Shown piece by piece: positions 28,114-40,421 of a stretch of 64,000 nucleotides of DNA. The translations under genes and the position numbers were made by a program. Location: the NCBI RefSeq assembly GCF_004358095.2, contig NZ_SMZJ02000001.1:310001-374000 (forward strand), read 5' to 3'. The notes beneath the pieces were generated by a model. It was given only the letters and a program-made list of their open reading frames with translations. It did not search any database and had not been told where the DNA came from. This DNA is from Seonamhaeicola sediminis (lineage in GTDB: Bacteria > Bacteroidota > Bacteroidia > Flavobacteriales > Flavobacteriaceae). Positions within the stretch are counted from its first letter, which is position 1; the number at the start of each line of letters is the position of its first letter.

Positions 28114-29580
28114 ATGAGAAATCTATTATTCCTTGCAGCAGTGCTATTATTAGCATCCTGCCAATCAAAAAAAGACGAACTCAAGCCCAATGTAATTTTT
28201 ATTTTGACCGACCAATGGCGAGCATCATCCTTGGGTTATGCCGGCGATGATATGGTACAAACGCCGCATTTAGATGAATTCGCAAAGGAAGCCGTTAATT
28301 TTAAAAATGCGGTTTCGGTAACTCCGGTTTGCACGCCTTACCGGGCATCCTTAATGACAGGGCGTTATCCTTCCTCTACAGGTATGTTTATAAACGACCT
28401 GTACTTGCCATCGGAAGAATTGTGTTTTGCTGAAATCTTTAACGAAGCAGGTTACAACACTGCCTATCTGGGGAAGTGGCATCTCGACGGCCACGGGAGA
28501 GGAAGCAATGTTGCCCCGGAACGTCGTCAGGGCTGGACATTTTGGAAAGGGTCGGAATGCGACCACAATTATGTAAATGAACATTATTTTGAGAACGACA
28601 ACCCAAATAAAAAACATTGGGAAGGCTATTCAACATATGCCATTGCCGATGAGGCCAATAAATACATGGAGAATCATGTGAATAATGACAATCAGTTTTG
28701 TTTATTTGTTTCGCTCGGAACTCCACATTTTCCGCATGAAACGGCTCCCGAAGAATTAAAAGCTTTGTATCCGCCGGAAAAACTAATACTTCCGCCAAAT
28801 GTTCCTGAAAGCTGGGAGGAAAAAGCCCGGGAAGAGTTGCAGGGGTATTACGCCCATTGCACAGCAACCGACAAAGCTATTGGCGATATCATCAGTAAAA
28901 TTAAAGAACTGGGGATTTACGACAATTCGATAATTGTTTTTACATCCGATCATGGTGAAATGATGGGTGGGCACGATTTTCGACCATACATGAAACACCA
29001 ACCTTTTTCCGAATCGGCTAATGTGCCATTTTTGGTGGCTTACCCCAATATGGGAAGCAATGCCGGGAAATTGGCCGAAGCAGCCATTACCACCCCCGAT
29101 ATTCTGCCTTCCTTACTGTCCTTGTGTAATATCGATATTCCCGAGGCCATTGAAGGTTATGATTTGTCGCCGGTATTTAAGGCACCGGAACAAGACAAAG
29201 AAAGAGCCGCTTTATACATGAATTTAAGTCCCTTTGGGATCGCATTTCCAACCGACGAGTACCGTGCTGTACGCACAAATCAGTACACCTATGTACAAAC
29301 ACCTGATGGACCATCTATGCTTTTCGACGATAAAAACGATTTCTATCAGATGAATAACCTTGTAAATCAACCAGAGTATAAGGAAGTGCAACAAAAGCTT
29401 GAAAAACAATTAATGGAAGAACTTGAACGTATTGGAGAAACGGAAATTCATCCGCGCGAATATTACCTTAAAAAATTCGGCTATTATGGTCGGGAAGAAT
29501 TCCGTGAAAATTATCACATCGACAAAGTAAACAATGTAAAAACCGTTGTAAGCCCTTATAAAACTTTTGAAATAGAATAG
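28114..29580 (+). CDS. Formylglycine sulfatase (S1 type), lipoprotein
   Basis: The 488-residue protein has its lipid Cys at 16 (LASC). The alkaline-phosphatase-like fold starts NVIFILTDQWR. The sulfatase signature CTPYRASLMTG places the formylglycine precursor at Cys73, followed by GKWHLDG and VFTSDHGEMMG metal and substrate motifs. It would remove sulfate esters from oligosaccharides in the periplasm. The C-terminal REYYLKKFGYY is the segment echoed by the relic at 17946. It is 60 bp after the GH2 gene, likely co-transcribed, and its coding sequence is markedly G+C-rich for this window. Confidence 0.95.
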   Translation: MRNLLFLAAVLLLASCQSKKDELKPNVIFILTDQWRASSLGYAGDDMVQTPHLDEFAKEAVNFKNAVSVTPVCTPYRASLMTGRYPSSTGMFINDLYLPSEELCFAEIFNEAGYNTAYLGKWHLDGHGRGSNVAPERRQGWTFWKGSECDHNYVNEHYFENDNPNKKHWEGYSTYAIADEANKYMENHVNNDNQFCLFVSLGTPHFPHETAPEELKALYPPEKLILPPNVPESWEEKAREELQGYYAHCTATDKAIGDIISKIKELGIYDNSIIVFTSDHGEMMGGHDFRPYMKHQPFSESANVPFLVAYPNMGSNAGKLAEAAITTPDILPSLLSLCNIDIPEAIEGYDLSPVFKAPEQDKERAALYMNLSPFGIAFPTDEYRAVRTNQYTYVQTPDGPSMLFDDKNDFYQMNNLVNQPEYKEVQQKLEKQLMEELERIGETEIHPREYYLKKFGYYGREEFRENYHIDKVNNVKTVVSPYKTFEIE

Positions 29581-29632
29581 TGCGTATTGCGGCATTAACC
29601 ACAAAATGCCCGAAAGCCAATAGTATAATAAA

Positions 29633-31147
29633 ATGAAGATAACAGCGAAATACTCATGCATGCTACTGATGCTAATAGTAGTATTTAGCTCCTGCAAAAA
29701 ACACGAGCAACCCACAAAGCCCAATGTTGTTCTTATCTATTTGGACGATTTGGGTTATGGCGATGTAAGTGCCTATGGAGCAACGGAGCTTAAAACACCT
29801 AATATGGATATGTTGGCCAATGGAGGGGTGCGTTTTACGCAGGGTTACTCAACCTCGTCAACCTGTACACCAAGTCGCTATGGCTTGCTAACAGGTATCT
29901 ATCCTTGGCGAAATAAAGATGCGCACATTCTTCCGGGTTCGGCACCGCTTATTATCGATACGGCCGTGATTACCTTACCAAAAATAATGAAATCAGCAGG
30001 CTATCATACCGGTATTGTGGGAAAGTGGCACTTAGGATTGGGTGATGGCAGCCTGGATTGGAACGGCAAAGTAGCACCTGGTCCCAATGAGGTTGGTTTT
30101 GATTATTCTGTAATTATGGCAGCTACACAAGACCGTGTGCCTACCATTTATATCGAAAATGGATATGGCGTAGGATTAGAAAAGAATGATCCAATCTATG
30201 TGAATTACAAAAAGAACTTTGAAGGGGAACCAACAGGTGAGACCCATCCAGAATTGGTAACAATGAAGCCCCATCACGGACATAACAATTCTATTGTCAA
30301 TGGTATTCCGCGCATAGGATTTATGAAAGGTGGGAAAAATGCGTATTGGAAAGATGTGGATATTGCGGATTATTTCCTCAATAAAGCCAAGAAATATGTA
30401 AAAGCCCATAAGGACGAACCCTTTTTCTTGTACTATGCTTTACAGCAACCACACCAACCACGCACCCCTCACCCTCGCTTTGTAGGAACAACAACTATGG
30501 GGCCTCGCGGCGATGTAATTATGGAAGCCGATTGGTGCATCGGTGAGTTAATTAAAACGCTTGAAGTGGAAGGGCTTATGGAAAACACGCTTATCATATT
30601 CTCAAGTGATAACGGTCCGGTGTTAAATGATGGCTATTATGATGATGCTCTAGAAAAACTTGGTAATCACAAGCCTGCAGGCCCATTACGAGGAGGAAAA
30701 TACAGTTTGTTCGAAGCAGGTATGCGTGTGCCATTTGTTACGTACTGGAAAGGTATTATCAAACCTAAAGTTTCTGATGCGGTGATTTGTCAAATTGACT
30801 TATTGAGTTCTTTTGCAACACTATTAGGTGTAGGAGCTCCGAATACTGATAGTAAAGATGTGTTGACTGCTCTACTGGGCAAGTCTGATCGAGGAAGAGA
30901 GAACCTTGTGATTGGTGAAATAAGAAGAACAGCATACCGAAAAGGTGATTGGGTTTTTATTCCAGCCTATCCTAAGCGCCCTCGTGTACAAAAGAACGTT
31001 AATATTGAAACAGGATGCGATGTAGTGGAGCAGTTGTATAACCTAAAAGAAGACATAGGGCAGCAACATAACTTAGTAGAAAGTAACCCTGAGAAATTAG
31101 AAGAATTACGGACAGAGTATAATACAATTTTAAATTCCGATGATTGA
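29633..31147 (+). CDS. Formylglycine sulfatase (S1 type), lipoprotein
   Basis: The 504-residue protein has its lipid Cys at 21 (VFSSC). NVVLIYLDDLGYGD supplies the paired metal-binding Asp residues. CTPSRYGLLTG places the formylglycine precursor at Cys78, and GKWHLGLGDG and IFSSDNGP follow. The CTPSR form with a nearby IYPWR is common in arylsulfatase-like S1 enzymes. It lies between another sulfatase and a beta-galactosidase, suggesting it desulfates a galactose- or neighbour-linked unit; that is inference. Confidence 0.95.
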   Translation: MKITAKYSCMLLMLIVVFSSCKKHEQPTKPNVVLIYLDDLGYGDVSAYGATELKTPNMDMLANGGVRFTQGYSTSSTCTPSRYGLLTGIYPWRNKDAHILPGSAPLIIDTAVITLPKIMKSAGYHTGIVGKWHLGLGDGSLDWNGKVAPGPNEVGFDYSVIMAATQDRVPTIYIENGYGVGLEKNDPIYVNYKKNFEGEPTGETHPELVTMKPHHGHNNSIVNGIPRIGFMKGGKNAYWKDVDIADYFLNKAKKYVKAHKDEPFFLYYALQQPHQPRTPHPRFVGTTTMGPRGDVIMEADWCIGELIKTLEVEGLMENTLIIFSSDNGPVLNDGYYDDALEKLGNHKPAGPLRGGKYSLFEAGMRVPFVTYWKGIIKPKVSDAVICQIDLLSSFATLLGVGAPNTDSKDVLTALLGKSDRGRENLVIGEIRRTAYRKGDWVFIPAYPKRPRVQKNVNIETGCDVVEQLYNLKEDIGQQHNLVESNPEKLEELRTEYNTILNSDD

Positions 31148-31151
31148 TTAA

Positions 31152-34286
<3,135 letters not shown>

Positions 34287-34316
34287 TTTTTGAGTTAGTT
34301 TTGTTTTAGTTTTTTT

Positions 34317-34350
34317 GAAAAGGAGATGATAATATTTCATCTCCTTTTTT
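34317..34350. terminator. Bidirectional terminator between convergent operons
   Basis: AAAAGGAGATGA pairs with TCATCTCCTTTT around a short TAATATT-like loop, with A-runs and T-runs on both sides. It closes the plus-strand GH2/sulfatase cluster and the minus-strand operon ending at 34391. Confidence 0.9.
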
Positions 34351-34390
34351 CATTTAAACAATACAACCAGTATTAAATTTTTAACACTCT

Positions 34391-35989
34391 TTAATCATGA
34401 TAAACTTGACTGCCCCACCAATCATCATTAGGTTTAAAATCTGGAGATAACATATCCAACCTTTGCTTTTCCAAATTTGGTAATTTTTTGTTTACCAAAT
34501 TGTTCAAATATTGATTTCGTTTATTAGCATCAAACTCGGTATCAGTTATTGGATATGCTGCATTAACTTCTTTTAACCATGCGAGTAGTTCATTGCTTAA
34601 ATTATTAGCGATATCCGAATACTGAGATATTACATTCTCACTATCATTCTCTTTAGAAGGCAATTTAAACAATTCTTCTCGCCCATCTTCCCAATAATGA
34701 ATAAGCTTCCAACCATTTTTTTGTATGATGGAAGAAGGCTCACCTCCTTGATTTCCATAATGCGGATAATGCCAAAACAATGGTCTTTTCGTATCAAAAT
34801 CTTTACCTTCTAAAATGGGTTTCAAACTTAAACCATCCACATGCTGATTTGCATTCAAAGGCAGGTCTGCTAAATCCAAAAGTGTAGGATACAAATCTGT
34901 ACTTACAACAGGCACCTCTGATGATTTTATACTTTTTAACCAAGGAACGTTAATAAAAAAGGGCTCTTTTATACCGCCTTCCCATTGGTAGCCTTTACCA
35001 CCTCTTAATGGCAAATTACTGGTAGCATAGTTATCTCCTGAAGCCACACCGCCATTATCAGAAGTAAACACCACAATAGTATTATCATCAATTCCATTAT
35101 CTTTTAAAGCTTTTAAAACTACACCTACGGCATCATCCATAGATTCTACCAATCCACCATAAACAGGATTGTCTTGAATTTGTCTTATGGGTAAAATACG
35201 TTCCATCTGGTAACCAGAATTGGCTATCCCCATGCTATCTGCTTTATTTCTAAATTTACGCCATTTTTCTTGGGTAGTTTGCACAGGTGCATGTACTGCA
35301 TAAAAGGATAAGAATGCAAAAAACGTTGAGTCTTTATGTTTACTTATGAAATCTGCGGTTTCGTTTGCCAAACGTAGGGTTAGATTTTCACCTTTTAGTT
35401 TATTTTTAAGCTTAGAATTGTTCCATGGGGCGAAAAAACCTCCTCTTGGACTTCCTGCGTCAATGCCCGCAATATTAATATCAAAACCATGATCTTCAGG
35501 ATAAGAGCCCTCACCTCCTAAATGCCATTTACCAGCAAAAAAGGTTTTGTAACCTTGCTCCTTAAAAGCTTCTGCCATGGTTATATCTTCTTTTGGTAAT
35601 TGCATCACATAATTTGCTGGCAACATTTTATCATGTCTATTTCTTATACGCCAGTCTTTACCTGCTTTTGCACCAATCCAATCGGTAATACCATGACGCG
35701 CCGTAAACTTTCCTGTCATAATACTTGCTCTAGACGGACTACAAACTCTACTTGCTGCATAGCCATTGGTAAACATAACACCCTCGGTTGCTAATTTATC
35801 TACGTTAGGCGTTTCATAAAATGTACTACCTGTAATACCTAAATCGTGATACCCTAAATCATCAACTAAAATGAATAGTATGTTTGGTTTTTTATCAATT
35901 TTAATGGTTTCTGGTTGATTCCTTTTACAACCCAAAAAATTGATAATTACAACAAAATATAATACCTTAATAGAACTTGTTACTTTCAC
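34391..35989 (-). CDS. Formylglycine sulfatase (S1 type), lipoprotein
   Basis: The 532-residue protein has its lipid Cys at 21 (NFLGC). NILFILVDDLGYHD begins the fold, CSPSRASIMTG gives Cys83 as formylglycine precursor, and GKWHLGGEG and VFTSDNGGVASG follow. It is the last gene of the eight-gene minus-strand operon starting with GH78 and lies 5 bp from the GH43 gene. It resembles the sulfatase at 54926 in its opening motifs. Substrate position cannot be assigned by eye. Confidence 0.95.
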   Translation of the reverse strand: MKVTSSIKVLYFVVIINFLGCKRNQPETIKIDKKPNILFILVDDLGYHDLGITGSTFYETPNVDKLATEGVMFTNGYAASRVCSPSRASIMTGKFTARHGITDWIGAKAGKDWRIRNRHDKMLPANYVMQLPKEDITMAEAFKEQGYKTFFAGKWHLGGEGSYPEDHGFDINIAGIDAGSPRGGFFAPWNNSKLKNKLKGENLTLRLANETADFISKHKDSTFFAFLSFYAVHAPVQTTQEKWRKFRNKADSMGIANSGYQMERILPIRQIQDNPVYGGLVESMDDAVGVVLKALKDNGIDDNTIVVFTSDNGGVASGDNYATSNLPLRGGKGYQWEGGIKEPFFINVPWLKSIKSSEVPVVSTDLYPTLLDLADLPLNANQHVDGLSLKPILEGKDFDTKRPLFWHYPHYGNQGGEPSSIIQKNGWKLIHYWEDGREELFKLPSKENDSENVISQYSDIANNLSNELLAWLKEVNAAYPITDTEFDANKRNQYLNNLVNKKLPNLEKQRLDMLSPDFKPNDDWWGSQVYHD

Positions 35990-35994
35990 TTTTT

Positions 35995-37791
35995 TTATTT
36001 TAAATTTAATTTTGACGCTTTTGGTCCATCATAATCATATGTAAACCAATCAACATCTATATGTCCAGCATCTTCTTTTTCGTTCCAAGAGAAGAATCCT
36101 AAACGGTCTCCAGTCCATTTACCAAAGGCAATAGTGAAGGTTGGTCCAAAATCTGAGTAATATTCACCATCTACACTATATTCGTAATTGGCTTGATTAC
36201 CATTATTAGTAGTTCGAACGTAAAAATCGGGGCCAACAATCTGTGGACCTGATGTTTTTTTACCAAACGTATCCATATAAAAAATATGCTTTTCTCCGTT
36301 TTCATCTACTTCTACACCCAACAAATTAAATACACCTCCATAACGAACAAAACCTGCCAATTGATGTGGTTGCATACCAGAAATATCAAATTTAGCCTCA
36401 GCTGTTCCTGTAGTAATTCCCATAATACGCTGGCTTAAGGTGTTACAGGCTCTCCAGAAATCTGAATCGGAGCCATCGTTGTTGGTCCACTCATTAATAT
36501 TGGGGCCATAACCTTTTTTGTTTGGCAACACTTTACTAGCCTTTAAACGCAACCAACCAGAACGCTCTGTTAACGACCAATATGTATTTCTTGGGTTGTG
36601 GTTCCATTCCCATTGAAACCCTAATTTTGAAGATGAAAAATCATCATCTGAACTTGGTGCCGAAATGGGGAAGCCATCAATAGGTTTTTTATGTTGTTTT
36701 ACAGGCTCGCCAATACCATCGTTATCTTCATCGATACCAATAATTGGCCAACCATCAACCCAATTTACAGGTTCTAAACACTGCGGACGACCCTGAAACG
36801 GAATGGTATCGTTTTGAATCAATTGATGCATATACCACCATGATTTGTCGGGGGCTTGCATTAATGCCCCTTGGCTAGCACTTCGATTGTTAAACACCGT
36901 TCCTTTTTCTAAAACCGTTTTTACTTCATAAGGCCCGTAAATACTTTCTTTAGAGCGCAATACAATTTGTTTTCTATCGTTTTTTGGATTTTTGACACCT
37001 GGTTTGGTGGATTTATCTCCCATAGTCCATTGTGCCAAAAAAATGTACCACGTACCCTCAATTTTGTAAATTTTAGCAGCTTCGGCTCCCATACCTGTAT
37101 ACACTAATTTACCTTCATCTAGAATTTTGGTACCGTCCCAGCTCATTTCATAAATTCGGTTTTCATTACCTTCTATTTTATTATCGGGGCTTTTTTGCTT
37201 TCCTGCCGTATTTAGAATAACGTAAGCTTTGTGAGTCTCTTTATCCCAAAATACTGCTGGGTCGTCTAGCACTTTGGCTTTTGGCAACATGAATATTGGT
37301 TTGCTCCATGGGCCTTTAATGTCTTTAGCTGTTGACACCATTAAACCATGTTGGTAATCTATTTGGTAGCAATACCAAGTGCCTTCATGATAGGCCAAAT
37401 CTCCTGCCCAGGTTCCAAAAGAATAGCCATTCATTCTGTCCCAATTATATTCTGGCGCCCACGATAAGCTATCAAAAACATGACCAACATTACTCCAGTT
37501 AACCATATCTTTAGATTCTAAAATAGGCATTCCTGGAGACATGTGCTGCTTTGAGGTAATCATGTAATAGGTATCGCCAACCTGTTCAACATCTGAATCT
37601 GGATAATCGGCATTTAAAATGGGGTTGATATAGGTACCATCGCCTTGGTCTCCAAAACTCCCTGTTTGAGCTTGGGTAACAAACTCTGCTTTAATGGCTT
37701 CTCTTTTTTCTGATTTAGAGTTACATGACACAAAAAAGGCAGTAAAAACAAGAGTAAACAAACCTAATCCTCTACTAAATATTAATTTCAT
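35995..37791 (-). CDS. GH43-family glycosidase, lipoprotein
   Basis: The 598-residue protein has its lipid Cys at 23 (FFVSC). The five-bladed propeller of GH43 runs from about 52 (GTYINPILNADYPDSD). Expected catalytic residues are visible: base Asp65 in YPD, Asp177 in LDDPAVF, and acid Glu237 in GAEAAKIYKI. A C-terminal beta-sandwich from about 385 (FQWEWNHNPRNTYWSL) matches the accessory domain of beta-xylosidase-type GH43. Likely removes xylose- or arabinose-like branches; galactose is also known in the family. Confidence 0.9.
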   Translation of the reverse strand: MKLIFSRGLGLFTLVFTAFFVSCNSKSEKREAIKAEFVTQAQTGSFGDQGDGTYINPILNADYPDSDVEQVGDTYYMITSKQHMSPGMPILESKDMVNWSNVGHVFDSLSWAPEYNWDRMNGYSFGTWAGDLAYHEGTWYCYQIDYQHGLMVSTAKDIKGPWSKPIFMLPKAKVLDDPAVFWDKETHKAYVILNTAGKQKSPDNKIEGNENRIYEMSWDGTKILDEGKLVYTGMGAEAAKIYKIEGTWYIFLAQWTMGDKSTKPGVKNPKNDRKQIVLRSKESIYGPYEVKTVLEKGTVFNNRSASQGALMQAPDKSWWYMHQLIQNDTIPFQGRPQCLEPVNWVDGWPIIGIDEDNDGIGEPVKQHKKPIDGFPISAPSSDDDFSSSKLGFQWEWNHNPRNTYWSLTERSGWLRLKASKVLPNKKGYGPNINEWTNNDGSDSDFWRACNTLSQRIMGITTGTAEAKFDISGMQPHQLAGFVRYGGVFNLLGVEVDENGEKHIFYMDTFGKKTSGPQIVGPDFYVRTTNNGNQANYEYSVDGEYYSDFGPTFTIAFGKWTGDRLGFFSWNEKEDAGHIDVDWFTYDYDGPKASKLNLK

Positions 37792-37815
37792 TAAGACTTT
37801 TTAATTTACGTATTA

Positions 37816-39072
37816 CTAGATATTATAATCAGGCAACCACCGTACAATTTTTTCGTTACGAATGGCGTCATTAGCTAAGTGAACCGAAATGGCACTTTGG
37901 TAGCCGTCCTTAAGTCCTAACAGGAGAGGTTCTTTTTGTTTAATGGCCGCTGCAAAATTTTTATACAAATGCCAGGTAACATTAAAATTATCGTTGTCTG
38001 TTGGATAAATAAGGTGTTCGTTTTTTGTTGGATAAATTTTTCTCTTTTTATCGTTATCAATAATCTTTATTGAGGCACCTGTTACACTATCTACATTATC
38101 TTTCCATTTTTCATCAACCTTTTTTCCCTCTGGGATAATTTCTGCACTCTTCATGCCATGACAAATAATGGTAGCTTTATCTCCGTAGATTTTCATTTGA
38201 TACCCTTCATAACTATTACTCAATTGAGAATGAAATCCTACTTTTACACCATTAGGATAATCAAATAAAACATTAACATTATCAAACGTTTCACGACCAT
38301 CTTTCCAATAATCTATCCCTCCAGTCCCTACTACTTTTATTGGGTGCGTACCCAATAGGTTATCAACCATATTTAATAGATGAGAACCTAATTCTGCTAC
38401 CAACCCTCCAGAGTATTCCTTATACATACGCCAATTTATTTGACGTTCAAGGGATTCGTCTGGCAATTTTCTTCGCCAATTACTGTGTCTGTCCCAATAA
38501 CAATCAATACGCGTAATGGTACCACAATACCCTTCATTAATGATATTCTTTATGGCATTAAAAATGGGATGCAACTGATACTGATATGATACCTGAAACA
38601 CTTTATTGCTTTGATCACCTCTTTTCTTAATCTCTTTACATTCATCAATGCTGTAAGCTAAAGTCTTTTCACATAAAATATGTTTATCTGCTTCAAATGA
38701 AGCCATAACCACTCTAAAGTGTTCATGTAACGGTGTTGCAATGATTACAGCATCTATTGTTTTTAATGCTAACAGCGCTTCAAAATCAGTAAACGTCTCT
38801 ACGGGATTAGCTATATATTGCTTAGCAGTATCCATTTGAAACTCCAAAGTATCACATAAAGCCTCTACTTTAATCTCTGGGACAAACTCTAAAGCCTTTA
38901 ATATACTCTTGCCACGGTTTCCAACCCCTATAAGACCAACTTTTATACGTTCAGAATCTGGAACTTCCGTTAATATAAAACGCTCTTTAGAATTACAAGC
39001 CACCAACCCAAGCCCAATAGCCGTAGCCGACAATGAGCTTAATTTAATAAAGTCTCTTCTCGTTCTTGCCAT
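37816..39072 (-). CDS. Tat-exported Gfo/Idh/MocA oxidoreductase (lipoprotein)
   Basis: The 418-residue protein has a twin-arginine signal TRRDFIKL at 4-11 and a lipobox Cys at 26 (GLVAC). The NAD(P)-binding fold begins VGLIGVGNRGKS, with CEKTLA supplying the family Lys. ELGSHLLNMVD supplies the conserved His region of the C-terminal domain. Tat export implies folding with bound cofactor before transport, as in glucose-fructose oxidoreductase. With the next two genes it probably oxidizes glycans or monosaccharides at C3. Confidence 0.9.
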   Translation of the reverse strand: MARTRRDFIKLSSLSATAIGLGLVACNSKERFILTEVPDSERIKVGLIGVGNRGKSILKALEFVPEIKVEALCDTLEFQMDTAKQYIANPVETFTDFEALLALKTIDAVIIATPLHEHFRVVMASFEADKHILCEKTLAYSIDECKEIKKRGDQSNKVFQVSYQYQLHPIFNAIKNIINEGYCGTITRIDCYWDRHSNWRRKLPDESLERQINWRMYKEYSGGLVAELGSHLLNMVDNLLGTHPIKVVGTGGIDYWKDGRETFDNVNVLFDYPNGVKVGFHSQLSNSYEGYQMKIYGDKATIICHGMKSAEIIPEGKKVDEKWKDNVDSVTGASIKIIDNDKKRKIYPTKNEHLIYPTDNDNFNVTWHLYKNFAAAIKQKEPLLLGLKDGYQSAISVHLANDAIRNEKIVRWLPDYNI

Positions 39073-39082
39073 TAATAGTAAT

Positions 39083-40420
39083 TTATAACTTGGGCTCCCA
39101 ACCTTTGGCGTACTCTCTACCCCATAGATTCATAGCGTCTTTATCTAACATTTTACCTGTTTTGGAATCAACTTTAAAACTCTTATCAATTCGGTAGCCC
39201 ACATTACCATAATGCACCAATGCCATACTAATGGACGCATCATCTATTGGAGCTTGTAATGAGTCTTTACCTCTAATTGTATTAAAAAAGTTTTCTACAT
39301 GCAATGTAGTTAAACCGCCTCCGCCTCCAAGCGCTAAACCTCCTTCTGAGTTTTTACTATTCACGGTTTTTACTAACTCTCCTTTTCTGTCATATAAATG
39401 ATAGAGTCCTCTATCTACAAAAACAGTTCCTTCACTACCGTAGATAATAGTTCCGCGACCAGCACCATAAGTAGAATATCCGTTACGGCTTTTGCCATCC
39501 CATACTATAGTAGTATTATTATCAAAGGAATATTTAGCTTCCATGGTATCATACATTTCCCAACCATCATTTTTAAAAGTTGTTTTTCTCCCATCTACTT
39601 CTACAAAATTTGGATAATCAACACCTAGTGCCCAACGCGCTACATCTAATTCATGTGTAGCATTATTTCCTAATTCTGCCGTACCGTAATTCCATCCATA
39701 CCAATGCCAGTTATAATTCCAAGTTTCTGATGTGTAGTCTCTTCTTACTGCAGGTCCTTGAAACAATTCCCAATCTAGGCCTTCTGGAACAGGAGCTGCC
39801 TTTTGTAAAGGAACTTCCCCTCTTCTATTGTTATAAAATGCTACAGCTTTGAATGGTTCCCCAATGATACCTTTATGAATTTCTTTGACAATTTCAATGG
39901 TATGTTCTGCCGAACGTTGTTGGTTACCCATCTGTACAACTTTGTTATACTTTTTTTGTGCAGCAACTAACAGTTCATTCTCCGCCATATTATGACTACA
40001 TGGCTTCTCTACATACACATGCTTTCCCTCTTTTAATGCCATAATAGACCCAGGCGCATGCCAATGATCTGGTGTTACATTAAAAAATGCATCAACTTCC
40101 TTATCAGCTATAACTTTGCGAATATCATTCTCTAACTTAGGCTTATAATCCACCATAGTAGACAATTTCTTTGCCGCCTTTAAACGTTGACTCTCCATAA
40201 CATCACACAGATAAACTAACTCCACATTGTTTCTTTCTAGCGCAATAGGCGTATATATTCCTCCCGCTCTACGCCCTAAACCAGCAATAGCAACATTAAT
40301 TCTATCATTAGATCCTATGATCTTTCTATAACTTTGAGCTGACATTGAAAGCCCTCCTACCATGATTCCAGCGGTGCCAACCGCCGTTGTTCTAATAAAA
40401 TCTCTTCTTGATGTGCTCAT
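39083..40420 (-). CDS. Tat-exported Gfo/Idh/MocA oxidoreductase
   Basis: The 445-residue protein has a twin-arginine signal SRRDFIRT and a cleavable end (SMSAQ). The nucleotide-binding motif is VAIAGLGRRAGG. TPDHWHAPG, VEKPCSHN with the family Lys, and NNATHELDVARWALG with the catalytic-type His follow. It differs from the neighbour at 37816 and the two could form an oxidation/reduction pair. It is 1 bp from the tandem DUF1080 gene, so translation is probably coupled. Confidence 0.9.
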   Translation of the reverse strand: MSTSRRDFIRTTAVGTAGIMVGGLSMSAQSYRKIIGSNDRINVAIAGLGRRAGGIYTPIALERNNVELVYLCDVMESQRLKAAKKLSTMVDYKPKLENDIRKVIADKEVDAFFNVTPDHWHAPGSIMALKEGKHVYVEKPCSHNMAENELLVAAQKKYNKVVQMGNQQRSAEHTIEIVKEIHKGIIGEPFKAVAFYNNRRGEVPLQKAAPVPEGLDWELFQGPAVRRDYTSETWNYNWHWYGWNYGTAELGNNATHELDVARWALGVDYPNFVEVDGRKTTFKNDGWEMYDTMEAKYSFDNNTTIVWDGKSRNGYSTYGAGRGTIIYGSEGTVFVDRGLYHLYDRKGELVKTVNSKNSEGGLALGGGGGLTTLHVENFFNTIRGKDSLQAPIDDASISMALVHYGNVGYRIDKSFKVDSKTGKMLDKDAMNLWGREYAKGWEPKL

Positions 40421-40421
40421 A

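Noticed and set aside
28439-28867. 142-codon minus-strand frame inside the 28114 sulfatase
   Set aside because: It is antisense to a conserved sulfatase whose signature and fold motifs are all in the plus frame; it is a by-product of the higher G+C there.
37816-40420. Calling the Gfo/Idh proteins GH109 glycosidases
   Set aside because: GH109 is a narrow branch of this fold. The neighbouring DUF1080 genes make an oxidoreductase role in a 3-keto pathway more likely, though GH109-like chemistry is not excluded.
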